The translations under genes were made by a program, and so were the position numbers. A stretch of DNA of 64,000 nt, taken from UBA1351 sp965140555 (lineage in GTDB: Bacteria; Bacillota; Clostridia; Lachnospirales; Vallitaleaceae). The stretch covers positions 2,294,001 to 2,358,000 of the forward strand of contig OZ223259.1 in the NCBI GenBank assembly GCA_965140555.1, read 5' to 3'. How positions within the stretch are numbered: the first letter of the stretch is position 1; each line of letters opens with the position of its first letter. This document shows positions 18,087 to 26,222 of the stretch, one piece after another. The notes under the pieces are model-generated. The model searched no databases. It had not been told where the DNA came from and saw only the letters and a list, made by a program, of their open reading frames with translations.

Positions 18087-19866
18087 ACCTAGATTCTCGG
18101 AACTCATAACGAGAATCACACTTTAAAAATACCTGGGACTATTGATTTTACTGACTTTTGAGCACATTTTGCTTGATTATCAAATCGTCATGTGTTATGA
18201 TTGTTATATACGACACATGACGAGGTGATGATCGATGGCAATAGTAAGACAGTATGACAAACGCTCTGGAATAACCTATGCATACGAGGCCACTTACCAC
18301 TGGGATAAAGAAAAACAACAATCCCGTTGCAAGCGTAAGCTGATCGGCAGAGTTGATCCGGAAACCGGTGAAATAGTTCCAACCGATGGACGTTGCAGAA
18401 AAGATAAACCTGCTAAATCGGCAACGCCTGCGAAACGCGGTCCGATTCCATCTACCGTTTCCAGGCACTTGTACTTTGGTGCCACTTACTTGTTGGAAAC
18501 CCTTTCCGAAGAGTTGGGCCTTACCGCTGATTTACGTGCCTGCTTTCCGGATACCTACAAACAGCTGTTGTCCATTGCCTTTTATCTCATACTTGAGGAC
18601 AACACACCCCTTTACCGCTTTGAAAAATGGCATCATACCCATAAACATCCTTATGGTGAAGATATCACATCGCCAAGAAGCAGTGAGCTGTTCTCCGGAA
18701 TCTCCGATGACCAGATCACTAAGTTCTTCCGTCTGCAAGGCAAGCGCCGTATTGAGGATGAGTATTGGGCTTATGACAGTACAAGCATTTCCAGTTATTC
18801 GGAGACCCTTGCTCAAGTGCAGTACGGCAAGAATAAAGAAGATGACAGACTTCCACAACTGAACCTTCTCCTAGTTTTCGGCGAAAAATCCGGTCTGCCT
18901 TTTTACTACCGAAAACTCGCTGGTAACATACCCGATTCGAAAACGGTCAAACATCTTCTTGAAGACCTCGATATCCTTGGCTTTGGCAAAACAAAGTTTG
19001 TCATGGACCGGGGCTTTTACTCGGAGAAAAACATCAATAGTTTATATCAGGATCACATCAAGTTCCTAGTTGGTGTAAAGCTTTCATTGGCGTTTATCAG
19101 GAAGAACCTTGACAAGGTGTATGATGATATCAGAATGTTCATGAACTTCGATGAAGCAATCAACACCTATGGCTACACCGTGAGTGCTAATTGGGATTAT
19201 ACTCAGGAACGGCCCTATAAAGGCGATGTCATCCAAGAGAAACGCAGGATATATATCCATTATTACTACAGTATTGACAAGGGTGCCGACGAAGAGACTG
19301 CATTCGACAAACGCATTGCCACTCTGTACAAAGAACTTAAGGAAGATAAGCGTATTGAAGCTCATGAGAAGTCTTATGCAGAGTACTTCGAGGTCAAGAA
19401 AACGCCAAAACGTGGCATAACTGTAACCTATAAGGAAGACGCAATCCGTAAGGGAAGGCGGTATTTAGGTTACTTTGCTCTGATCACCAATGAGAAGATG
19501 GACGCTTTCACGGCATTGCACCTCTATAGAATGAAAGATATCGTGGAAAAAGGCTTCAGCAACATCAAAGAGCGTCTTAACATGAGAAGATTGCTTGTGT
19601 CTTCAGAACGAAGTCTTGAAGGCAAGATCTTCACAGAATTTGCAGCTCTTATATTAATCTCTCATCTTGATCAAAGGATGAAAAAAGCAAAACTTTATGA
19701 GGATTACACAATGTCTCAGTTACTGGATAAACTGGACGTTATTGAATGCTTCGAGGACCCTGGATATTCGCTAAGAATAGGCGAAATCCTTACAAAACAG
19801 CAAGAGATCTATAAGGCACTTAACATCCCTGTCCCGGCCTCGTCATGAGAGGCCGAGAATCCAGGT
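18087..19866 (+). mobile_element. Complete IS1634-like insertion sequence
   Basis: The left end at 18087-18113 (ACCTAGATTCTCGG, then CATAACGAG) and the right end, read in reverse from 19866 (ACCTGGATTCTCGG, then CATGACGAG), form imperfect inverted repeats of about 28 bp. Each end also contains a local hairpin (GATTCTCG/CGAGAATC on the left, GGCCTC/GAGAGGCC on the right). One transposase gene fills the element. No clear target duplication was seen. Confidence 0.75.
18235..19848 (+). CDS. IS1634-family transposase
   Basis: The 537-residue protein starts MAIVRQYDKRSGITYAYEAT, the usual opening of this family, with GAGGTGATG just upstream. DDE elements are visible at AYDSTSISSYSETLA (first Asp), FVMDRGFYSEKN (second Asp) and DIVEKGFSNIKERLNMRR near the end (Glu). 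It would catalyse transposition of its element. Length is normal and there is no frameshift, so it may be active. Confidence 0.9.
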   Translation: MAIVRQYDKRSGITYAYEATYHWDKEKQQSRCKRKLIGRVDPETGEIVPTDGRCRKDKPAKSATPAKRGPIPSTVSRHLYFGATYLLETLSEELGLTADLRACFPDTYKQLLSIAFYLILEDNTPLYRFEKWHHTHKHPYGEDITSPRSSELFSGISDDQITKFFRLQGKRRIEDEYWAYDSTSISSYSETLAQVQYGKNKEDDRLPQLNLLLVFGEKSGLPFYYRKLAGNIPDSKTVKHLLEDLDILGFGKTKFVMDRGFYSEKNINSLYQDHIKFLVGVKLSLAFIRKNLDKVYDDIRMFMNFDEAINTYGYTVSANWDYTQERPYKGDVIQEKRRIYIHYYYSIDKGADEETAFDKRIATLYKELKEDKRIEAHEKSYAEYFEVKKTPKRGITVTYKEDAIRKGRRYLGYFALITNEKMDAFTALHLYRMKDIVEKGFSNIKERLNMRRLLVSSERSLEGKIFTEFAALILISHLDQRMKKAKLYEDYTMSQLLDKLDVIECFEDPGYSLRIGEILTKQQEIYKALNIPVPASS

Positions 19867-19970
19867 TTCCAGACAAAAAGCACTACGAATATACCACGAA
19901 CCTAATTTATGATGACCTTGAGCATGGTCTTATAGAGAACTTAAGATAATTACGTTGGAGAAATAATAAG

Positions 19971-20471
19971 ATGAAAAAAAAAATATTAGTTTTTATGACA
20001 ATTAGTTTCATTCTATCAGCTTGTTTTAAGGAACCTATAAATGAAGAGATAATAGTTTATAAACTAAATGAGGGGAAAACAGAATTATTCGATGAGATAG
20101 TAATGGAAAGTGTTGAGATCGAAATAGTAAAACGAGGTGATCATGTAATTAGTATGGAATCAAGGGACATATATTATTTTGAGAACCATAATAAAGAGAA
20201 GATAATAGATTATGTAACGGCGCTAAAAAATGCTATGTATATTCCTTTTGAGAATGAAGAATCTTTTTCAATGGGTATAAAAACAGAAGAAGATAAAGTG
20301 ATTTTATATATGAAAAGAATGTATGAGGATATTAATCCTGAAAATATATCGGATAGTTATTATGAGTATTGTTTTCCAAGTGAATTTATTAATAAAAAAG
20401 GTGAATTTTCATGGGATGAATATTTGAGGTATTTAGAAGGGCTCCATAATGAGCATGTTAAAGAAAATTGA
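19971..20471 (+). CDS. Small lipoprotein, candidate immunity protein
   Basis: The 166-residue product has a lipoprotein signal ending FILSAC (Cys18) and an acidic alpha/beta domain (EEIIVYKLNEGKTELFDEIV, DIYYFENHNKEKIIDYVTAL). It lies between a complete IS and an Rhs remnant in the same orientation. The family is not recognised. Position and export signal fit the pattern of the other surface lipoproteins in this region. Confidence 0.65.
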   Translation: MKKKILVFMTISFILSACFKEPINEEIIVYKLNEGKTELFDEIVMESVEIEIVKRGDHVISMESRDIYYFENHNKEKIIDYVTALKNAMYIPFENEESFSMGIKTEEDKVILYMKRMYEDINPENISDSYYEYCFPSEFINKKGEFSWDEYLRYLEGLHNEHVKEN

Positions 20472-20473
20472 AG

Positions 20474-20620
20474 CAGAGATGGTAACAACTCGATTCCTTT
20501 ATGACGGTAGTTATCTTATCCAAGAAAGCGATACGACAGGTCGCCAAATCAGCTATGTACTTAGATTGACCTATCTCTTCAATAAGGTTTATGTGTGTCA
20601 AAACTAGATAGTTAATAATG
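20474..20620 (+). pseudogene. Rhs core remnant, copy 5, with the left end of the inserted repeat
   Basis: Positions 20474-20582 read AEMVTTRFLYDGSYLIQES and onward to TYLFN, matching the core of copy 1. The sequence then passes into GTCAAAACTAGATAGTTAAT (from 20597), the left end of the same repeat that splits Rhs copy 2. Everything after it differs. The 20621-20810 stretch holds only short broken frames. Confidence 0.75.
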
Positions 20621-20823
20621 AAAAGAAGAAATTACTTACAACAGATAAGATAATAGATGATCGGGTAAATAATTCTTTAAAAATGACTTTTGATGGCGGT
20701 AATTCAATAGATGTAGAAAAAGGATTTTAAAAAGGTATGATAATGGATATATTGAAATGAAAGAAAAAAGTAAAGCAGAGTTAATTAATGAAGCAGTTAA
20801 TTTGAATAGAATGGAAATAGTAT

Positions 20824-21528
20824 ATGAAAAGGAACAGAACGATATGGAAAAAATTATACATGGGAATGATAATAGCTGTAATTATAAGCTCCAGTTGCAT
20901 CAATCAGGGTTCTGGTCAAATAGGAAAAACAGAATCGAATAATAAAGTATTAACATATGATGTTAAGGCTAAGGATGAAAAATTACTCGAATCGATCAAA
21001 AGAACAGATGTTCCAGCAAATATCTCATATAATGTAACTACATATATGGGGGAAGTAAAAAGAAGTAAAGTAAGTCTTTTTGAAAACAATATAGTGAATG
21101 ATTTAATTGATTCAATTATTTTTTACTACACAGATGATAAAAAATTCTATATATATTTTTATGAAGATAAGCATTTAGATGAGTATAGATACGATGAAGA
21201 ATATATATTTGATTATGAGTCGGCCAAAGAAGAGACTGAATCGGATATACCGGAACGAATACAAAGCGAATGGATATTAGAGGCAAAAAATCTAAAGGTT
21301 GAAGCGATTGAATATAATGGATTAGATGTTTTATATGTTCAATATACACGTGACGAAACACCTTGTGAATTGTGGGTTAGTTTGGAATATGGAATTGTGC
21401 TCAAAACAGTTTTTGACAAAAATACCATAGCTGAAGTCAGTGATATTCAAGAAATTGATAACTTGGATGCATATGGTTATATATTTGAAGATAAGACAGA
21501 GAGCCAAATACTTAATCAAGAGGACTAG
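20824..21528 (+). CDS. Lipoprotein, intact member of a duplicated cassette
   Basis: The 234-residue product has a lipoprotein signal ending VIISSSC (about Cys23). Its mature part is rich in beta strands (ILEAKNLKVEAIEYNGLDVL, ELWVSLEYGIVLKTVFD), resembling LolA/RseB-type lipoprotein folds. This is a fold guess, not a family call. The last 715 bp are duplicated at 7709-8423, where the gene is broken. Keeping one intact copy fits a protective gene. The start is the ATG at 20824, since the corresponding internal ATG of the other copy is lost here. Confidence 0.7.
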   Translation: MKRNRTIWKKLYMGMIIAVIISSSCINQGSGQIGKTESNNKVLTYDVKAKDEKLLESIKRTDVPANISYNVTTYMGEVKRSKVSLFENNIVNDLIDSIIFYYTDDKKFYIYFYEDKHLDEYRYDEEYIFDYESAKEETESDIPERIQSEWILEAKNLKVEAIEYNGLDVLYVQYTRDETPCELWVSLEYGIVLKTVFDKNTIAEVSDIQEIDNLDAYGYIFEDKTESQILNQED

Positions 21529-21535
21529 ATGTTAA

Positions 21536-21901
21536 ATGTATAGAAAAGTGTTCCAATTTAAAACCAATGCTATTTACGATACATTGGGATATCAAGACAC
21601 AGTCAATCAAAGTTATTCTTCCGGTAATGACGATAGGAAAGGAAGTACAGTTGAAACGAATAATACGGATAAGGGTACGAGTGAATTAGTAGCAGATAAT
21701 CCAATATTATTAGAATATCATCTTGAGGTTGAAAATTATATGTTAAATTGGTTTTTGAATCAAAAAACATTTGGTTTAGTAGGAACAGATGAACTTGGTG
21801 CATCAGCATTAGATATGTACAGAAAAAACGGTGGGTATCATGTACATACCACAGCATGGCAACAAATTAACAATAAATATCTAATGCAGTTGGAGTTTTA
21901 A
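21536..21901 (+). pseudogene. Rhs remnant, copy 6, joined to an orphan tip
   Basis: The start of the frame (TNAIYDTLGYQDTVNQ) is a degraded copy of the Rhs core TNAIRYTSEYQDAESG, also clear at DNA level near 21560-21605. A short linker with KGTSELV is followed by NPILLEYHLEVENYMLNWFL and GGYHVHTTAWQQINNKY. The end may be a toxin tip truncated by recombination. No function can be given. Confidence 0.5.
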
Positions 21902-21951
21902 TAAAATGTCTTAATGGATTAAAACAAACATATTAAGGAGAATAGAAAATA

Positions 21952-22548
21952 GTGAAGATAGTAAAGATATTAACTGTATCAGTTATATTTCTGATAGGTT
22001 TAAGTTCATGTAGTTGGAAACTAGAGCTAGATTCAACGAATAATGAAAAATCATTGAGCGATATCAATCTAAGATTAAACTTGCTTAATAATGCGACAGA
22101 TGAAGAGATTGCAAATGAAAAGATATCTAAAATTGTTGAATATATCAATAGTGAAGATGAAGAAAGCCTGCAATCTATGTTCTCAAAGAGAGCTTTAGAG
22201 GAAGCAGAAGATTTTACAGAAAAAGCAGAACAATTATTTGAGTTCATTGATGGTGATGTTATTTCATGGGAGCAACCCGTAAATGGAGCACCTGGGGTTA
22301 GTACTTTTTATAATCATGGGAAAACGGTAAAAGAAGTAGATTCGTTTTATAATATAGAAACAGAGACGGAATCGTATTTTTTCTTGCTAAATGACTTCCC
22401 AGTAGATGAAGAGAATTCTAACAATGAAGGTATAAATATGTTATTGGTGGTCAGGGAAGAAAATCATGATGATATTTATGAGGAGGGGATTCTGTATAAA
22501 GACGGGAAAGGTATAAACCCTCCAGGGATTTATCTACCAATTCAGTAG
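21952..22548 (+). CDS. DUF5104-family lipoprotein, paralogue A
   Basis: AAGGAG at 21935 supports the GTG start at 21952. The 198-residue product has a lipoprotein signal ending IGLSSC (Cys19). Its domain matches the DUF5104 pattern (IVEYINSEDEESLQSMFSKR, FEFIDGDVISWE, SYFFLLNDFPVD, and a final PPGIYLPIQ). It would sit on the outer membrane face. The role of the family is unknown. Here it directly follows a toxin-tip remnant and precedes a cassette-end element, as expected for an immunity gene. A paralogue lies at 24562. Confidence 0.8.
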   Translation: MKIVKILTVSVIFLIGLSSCSWKLELDSTNNEKSLSDINLRLNLLNNATDEEIANEKISKIVEYINSEDEESLQSMFSKRALEEAEDFTEKAEQLFEFIDGDVISWEQPVNGAPGVSTFYNHGKTVKEVDSFYNIETETESYFFLLNDFPVDEENSNNEGINMLLVVREENHDDIYEEGILYKDGKGINPPGIYLPIQ

Positions 22549-22574
22549 TTTGTAGATTTCATATATTGAGGTGT

Positions 22575-22660
22575 AAACCTTACCTAATGCCTAACAAACC
22601 AAAGTTATGAGTAATACAAGAGTTAACCCTTGTATTACTCGTACCAAAATTTCATAAAAC
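22575..22660 (+). repeat. Recurrent cassette-end element, copy 3
   Basis: AATGCCTAACAAACC is followed by a 12-bp perfect hairpin with arms GAGTAATACAAG and CTTGTATTACTC around the loop AGTTAACC. Compared with copies 1 and 2, a C-G pair in the stem is replaced by A-T on both sides. The terminator half is missing. Downstream to 22859 there is only a short remnant frame (RTLDELNDMLEYCNITQPE, 22684-22740). Confidence 0.75.
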
Positions 22661-22859
22661 ATTCATAGAGCAGAGGAATAGAACGTTAGATGAATTAAAT
22701 GATATGTTAGAATATTGCAATATTACTCAACCAGAATAAATATATCGTTTTTGTTCCAAGTAATGAAAGAGTCTGTAACTGATGATAAAAGTACCATAGG
22801 TACAAAAAGGCTATAAATTGGTCAAAGAAACACTTAATTATTAAAGAGCAGGTGGATAG

Positions 22860-23699
22860 ATGAAATTAAGAAAAATTCGTATTCTCATATTTTTTTTATT
22901 AATATTTTCAGGGTGTTCAGTAAATAGTGTACACGAAGAAAAACAAGAAGCAATTAATGAAACATCCAATGCTAAATCAAATGATGTTTATATGATAAGC
23001 AATTACGATACGGATGATGAGACTTATACAACGAATTATTATCCATACAGGTTGGAAAAGTATGAAGTAATTGACGAGGAGTCAAATACAAATATTTCCA
23101 TAACTTATCCTCAAATAAGTGGGATGGAGAATGAGGCGTTGGAAAATCAAGTGAATGATTTGCTTAAGGACCGGGGCATTTCTGTGTATAAGGATGACCT
23201 TATTGAGGGATTAGAATTACAAGTGGATGCAAGCGTGAAGTTAATAAGTAAAACAATTGTATCTGTAAAATATTATGGCTACGGTAATTATAATAGTTCA
23301 CAAAGTATATTTGATGTCATCTACGCAACAAATATCAATTTGTTGGAATGTAAAGATATTGAATTTAAAGAAATATTTACTGATGAGATACAATCAGAAC
23401 TCAGAAGAGATATTTTCTTGTATAGCGGTGAAGATAAAATAAAAGATGGTGAAGAATTAGAAGAAAACACGCATGAATTTGGTTATTTAAATGCGGAAAA
23501 GCAAATTATTAATAATCTATTCAAAGAGTATTATGAAAATGCTGATAGTGAAAATTATTATTTTAATAACGATACAATAACATTAATAGTTTCTATACCA
23601 TCGAGTGATTCAACATTTTTAGAATTATCAGCTGGTTATGATGAGTTGTTCAGGGTCATTAATACAGAAAATTGTGTTTGGAATGATATTATCAAATAA
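22860..23699 (+). CDS. Lipoprotein, PdaC/RsiV-like fold possible
   Basis: The 279-residue product has a lipoprotein signal ending LIFSGC (Cys19). The mature part reads NISITYPQISGMENEALENQ, then SKTIVSVKYYGYGNYN, and ends with a strand-rich segment. The order (YPQI.G..n..ln..i) recalls the DUF4163/DUF3298 region of PdaC and RsiV-type extracytoplasmic proteins. The assignment is tentative. It is followed within 15 bp by a truncated cassette-end element. Confidence 0.65.
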   Translation: MKLRKIRILIFFLLIFSGCSVNSVHEEKQEAINETSNAKSNDVYMISNYDTDDETYTTNYYPYRLEKYEVIDEESNTNISITYPQISGMENEALENQVNDLLKDRGISVYKDDLIEGLELQVDASVKLISKTIVSVKYYGYGNYNSSQSIFDVIYATNINLLECKDIEFKEIFTDEIQSELRRDIFLYSGEDKIKDGEELEENTHEFGYLNAEKQIINNLFKEYYENADSENYYFNNDTITLIVSIPSSDSTFLELSAGYDELFRVINTENCVWNDIIK

Positions 23700-23711
23700 T
23701 GGTGGGGGATT

Positions 23712-23768
23712 ATAGACCACTCAGTGCCTAACAAGCTAAAATCATTATTACTACAAGAGGTAACCCAA
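23712..23768 (+). repeat. Recurrent cassette-end element, copy 4, truncated
   Basis: GACCACTCAGTGCCTAACAA and then TACTACAAGAGGTAACCC are present, but the sequence changes after the loop, so the second stem arm is lost. The break falls exactly in the hairpin loop and leads into a different gene fragment. Confidence 0.65.
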
Positions 23769-24015
23769 ATGGAAAATATATTATTCAACCCAGAGAAATA
23801 CAATAGCGAGGACTTAGTGAATGAAACTATTAAAATTAATGAAGTCTACTTTTGGACTTAATATTGATGGAAATAGTTTAGATGATATAAAAAACACCCT
23901 GGAGAAGGTAGATATCGGAATCGGAGCAGGTGCTTATGTCTTTGTAAGTGGTGAACCAGTAACAATCTATAAAATAATATATGAGGAGTTGAGCGAATAT
24001 GGATATGTCAAATAA
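23769..24015 (+). pseudogene. Frameshifted small gene, unknown
   Basis: One frame reads MENILFNPEKYNSEDLVNET from 23769. Another continues as FGLNIDGNSLDDIKNTLEKV and ends SEYGYVK at 24013-24015. A single indel near 23850 would join them into a protein of about 80 residues. It overlaps the start of the RDD gene by 17 bp. An alternative is a real 64-residue protein starting at 23821. No family is recognised. Confidence 0.4.
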
Positions 24016-24463
24016 AAAACTATTAATATCAAAAGTAAGTAAAAGAATAATGGCATATGTTATTGATATGTTTTTATCTTTTATAACTGGTGTTGCAGTA
24101 GTTTTAATTTTGGCAAGATTGTTGATAATAAATGAAACTTTTAAGGCGATAATTGAGCCAATTCTTGGTTTGACAAAGTATTCCACATTCGCATATTTAA
24201 GTAGTGTTTTGATTTATTATGTTGTTCAAGAAGGTGTTTTTGCAACTACCATTGGAAAGAAAATTATGGGATTAAAGGTAATAAGTTTCAATGGGCTCAA
24301 ACCTAAGTTACTTCAAATAATAGTAAGAAATATATTCAGAATAACAGATGTATTTCTATACGTTGGAAGTATAACTGTAGCATTTGATAAAGAACAACGA
24401 CGTCTTGGTGATATCATAGCCAAGACCAAAGTAATTGAAACTAGAGATTTAAGTTTAAAATAA
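23999..24463 (+). CDS. RDD-family membrane protein
   Basis: The 154-residue protein has three to four hydrophobic segments and the RDD features: an early SKRIMAYVIDMFLSF (R and D in the first helix), TTIGKKIMGLKVIS in the middle, and a C-terminal FDKEQRRLGDIIAKTKVI. GAGGAG at 23983 supports the ATG at 23999. RDD proteins are small integral membrane proteins with mostly unknown or transport-like roles. It is the only multi-pass membrane protein in this block and may serve as immunity against a membrane-acting toxin, but that is speculation. Confidence 0.75.
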   Translation: MDMSNKKLLISKVSKRIMAYVIDMFLSFITGVAVVLILARLLIINETFKAIIEPILGLTKYSTFAYLSSVLIYYVVQEGVFATTIGKKIMGLKVISFNGLKPKLLQIIVRNIFRITDVFLYVGSITVAFDKEQRRLGDIIAKTKVIETRDLSLK

Positions 24464-24561
24464 TTATTGGTTTATAAAGGTATTCAAATACCTTCATATT
24501 AAAAGACTTTGAAATAGATAACTAACGAATTTTTCTAAAAACAAACACATCAGGAGGAACC

Positions 24562-25128
24562 ATGAAAATCATAATAGCAATAATTATTATAATCTTTACT
24601 AATCTATTTGGTAGCGCAGAGCCGGAGAGTTCGATAATAACAAACTCAAGAACAGAAATGCTAAACGAAGCAACAGATGATGAAGATGCCGCTGAGAAAA
24701 TGAGTCGAATTATTGAATATATTAATGAAAGGGATAAAGAGGGATTGAAATCCATGTTTTCTGATCGAGCATTAGAGGAAGCAGAGAATTTTGATGAAAA
24801 TGCAGAGTTACTTTTTGATTTTATTGAAGGTGATATCGTGTCATTTGAGAAAAGTGATGGACAGTATGTAAGTGAGAGTGTTGATTATGGAGAAATTGTC
24901 AGAGAGGTTGCATCTTTCTTTTTGGTTGAAACAGATAGAGAATCCTATTCTTTCCTGATTAATGATATTCCCAGAGATGATGTAAATGAGGAAAACGAAG
25001 GGATATATATGCTTCTAGTGGTTTTAAAAGAGAATGAGATGGATATTTATGAACCCGAAAATGAGATTATATACGTAGATGGCAAAAAAGTAATTACACC
25101 GGGAATTTATTTACCGATTAGGGAATAG
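24562..25128 (+). CDS. DUF5104-family protein, paralogue B, lipobox cysteine lost
   Basis: AGGAGG (24552) precedes the ATG at 24562. The 188-residue product aligns along its length with paralogue A at 21952 (IIEYINERDKEGLKSMFSDR, FDFIEGDIVSFE, SYSFLINDIPRDD, and final TPGIYLPIRE). The hydrophobic N-terminus ends TNLFGSAEPE with no cysteine, so it should be secreted or signal-anchored rather than lipidated. The difference may mean changed location, or an early step of decay. Confidence 0.78.
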   Translation: MKIIIAIIIIIFTNLFGSAEPESSIITNSRTEMLNEATDDEDAAEKMSRIIEYINERDKEGLKSMFSDRALEEAENFDENAELLFDFIEGDIVSFEKSDGQYVSESVDYGEIVREVASFFLVETDRESYSFLINDIPRDDVNEENEGIYMLLVVLKENEMDIYEPENEIIYVDGKKVITPGIYLPIRE

Positions 25129-25137
25129 CCGTTGTAA

Positions 25138-25170
25138 GCTATATCGGACACAGCGTGAATCCGATATAGC
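25138..25170. terminator. Hairpin between convergent genes
   Basis: GCTATATCGGA pairs perfectly with TCCGATATAGC. There is no strong T run, but it lies exactly between two convergent genes and may act in both directions. Confidence 0.55.
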
Positions 25171-25180
25171 AGTCAGTACA

Positions 25181-26023
25181 CTAAATGTGTTTAGCAATTT
25201 CCTCAATATCGACGACAACTTCAGACAGTTGCTGTATTGCCATTGCAACTTGTTCCGTTGTTGTCGCCTGATTCTTACCGATTTCAGAGGTGTCTTGGAT
25301 GGCACTCATCATGTCTTGAATATTCGTTTGAATGTTTTTCAAAATCGCGTTAATATCTTTGACAGATTCGGCACTGTTGGTAGCTAACTTACGGATTTCT
25401 TCAGCGACGACAGAGAAACCTCTACCTACTTCTCCGGCTCTAGCTGATTCAATAGCGGCATTTAATCCGAGAAGATTGGTGCTGGCAGCGATATCATTAA
25501 CCATGGTCAGGATTTTTGACGTGTTGGCAATATCGGTTTTGATACCATCGCCGACATGTTCAAGGGCTATAAGTTTTTCTGATAGAGTGGTTGCTTTTTC
25601 CGAGAGTTCATAAGTAGAAGCGGTGATTTCCTCAGAAGTAGAAGCAATAGATTGCGATACGTCAGACAATAAGGCTTGAGTTTCCACATTCAGGCCGATA
25701 CTAAAAGCCCCAATGGTAGCTCCTTTGTCATCTTGTATGGGGAGTGTAATAGAACGTACAGGTACACCGTATACTTCTTTGGGCAAAAGTGCAGAGACGC
25801 GTTTGCCTGTATTAAGACATTCACGGATACCACTTTTTGCAGGGACAGGGGAGCCCGGTTGGATATTCAGACGAAGCTTATCGCAAAACAATAGATAGGC
25901 AAATACATCTGTATCCGTAATAGCAAACATAGAATCAGACGGTAAAATACGCTGAAACCACGGAATTGATTTGACGAGTGCTTGAACCTCGTCCTGTTCT
26001 AAAAAATCTAAATAATTTGACAT
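25181..26023 (-). CDS. Short soluble methyl-accepting chemotaxis protein
   Basis: The 280-residue protein has no membrane segment. Residues 1-125 are a small sensor region (MSNYLDFLEQDEVQALVKSI; later GAFSIGLNVET), and residues 130-280 are the signalling coiled coil with the tip NLLGLNAAIESARAGEVGRG. It would bind CheA/CheW in the cytoplasm and sense an internal signal. It is encoded alone, convergent to the DUF5104 gene, and marks the return from accessory to ordinary genes. Confidence 0.88.
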   Translation of the reverse strand: MSNYLDFLEQDEVQALVKSIPWFQRILPSDSMFAITDTDVFAYLLFCDKLRLNIQPGSPVPAKSGIRECLNTGKRVSALLPKEVYGVPVRSITLPIQDDKGATIGAFSIGLNVETQALLSDVSQSIASTSEEITASTYELSEKATTLSEKLIALEHVGDGIKTDIANTSKILTMVNDIAASTNLLGLNAAIESARAGEVGRGFSVVAEEIRKLATNSAESVKDINAILKNIQTNIQDMMSAIQDTSEIGKNQATTTEQVAMAIQQLSEVVVDIEEIAKHI

Positions 26024-26117
26024 TCTATACCTCCATAATCGTTATTTCTAACATGAGTTAAGTATAGGGAAAAACAGCAACAAAGTAAATGGTTAATTGA
26101 GAAGAGGCGACACAGAA

Positions 26118-26138
26118 ATTACCACATTGAATATGGTA
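26118..26138. promoter_or_regulatory. Operator for the PRD regulator, copy at its own gene
   Basis: ATTACCACATTGAATATGGTA is an inverted repeat (TACCA/TGGTA). It is identical over 21 bp to the site before the PTS operon at 28197-28217. It lies about 35-55 bp upstream of the -10 box at 26172, an activator position. Confidence 0.75.
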
Positions 26139-26168
26139 TATTCTTGGATGGAAACAATGGCGCCTGCG

Positions 26169-26177
26169 TGATATAAT
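26169..26177 (+). promoter_or_regulatory. Extended -10 promoter of the PRD regulator gene
   Basis: TGATATAAT matches TGn-TATAAT, 45 bp before the ATG at 26223. No good -35 is present, which fits activation from the upstream operator. Confidence 0.55.
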
Positions 26178-26222
26178 ATAAGGTGGAACTATTTTATACA
26201 TCATGTGCGCAAAGGAGTCGTT

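Noticed and set aside
20757..20942. 61-codon frame before the lipoprotein gene
   Set aside because: Its second half is another frame of the lipoprotein gene and its first half looks like a remnant. No ribosome site.
23821..24015. Ribosomal L7/L12-like C-terminal domain
   Set aside because: Only a vague pattern of helices is shared; the key conserved residues are absent.
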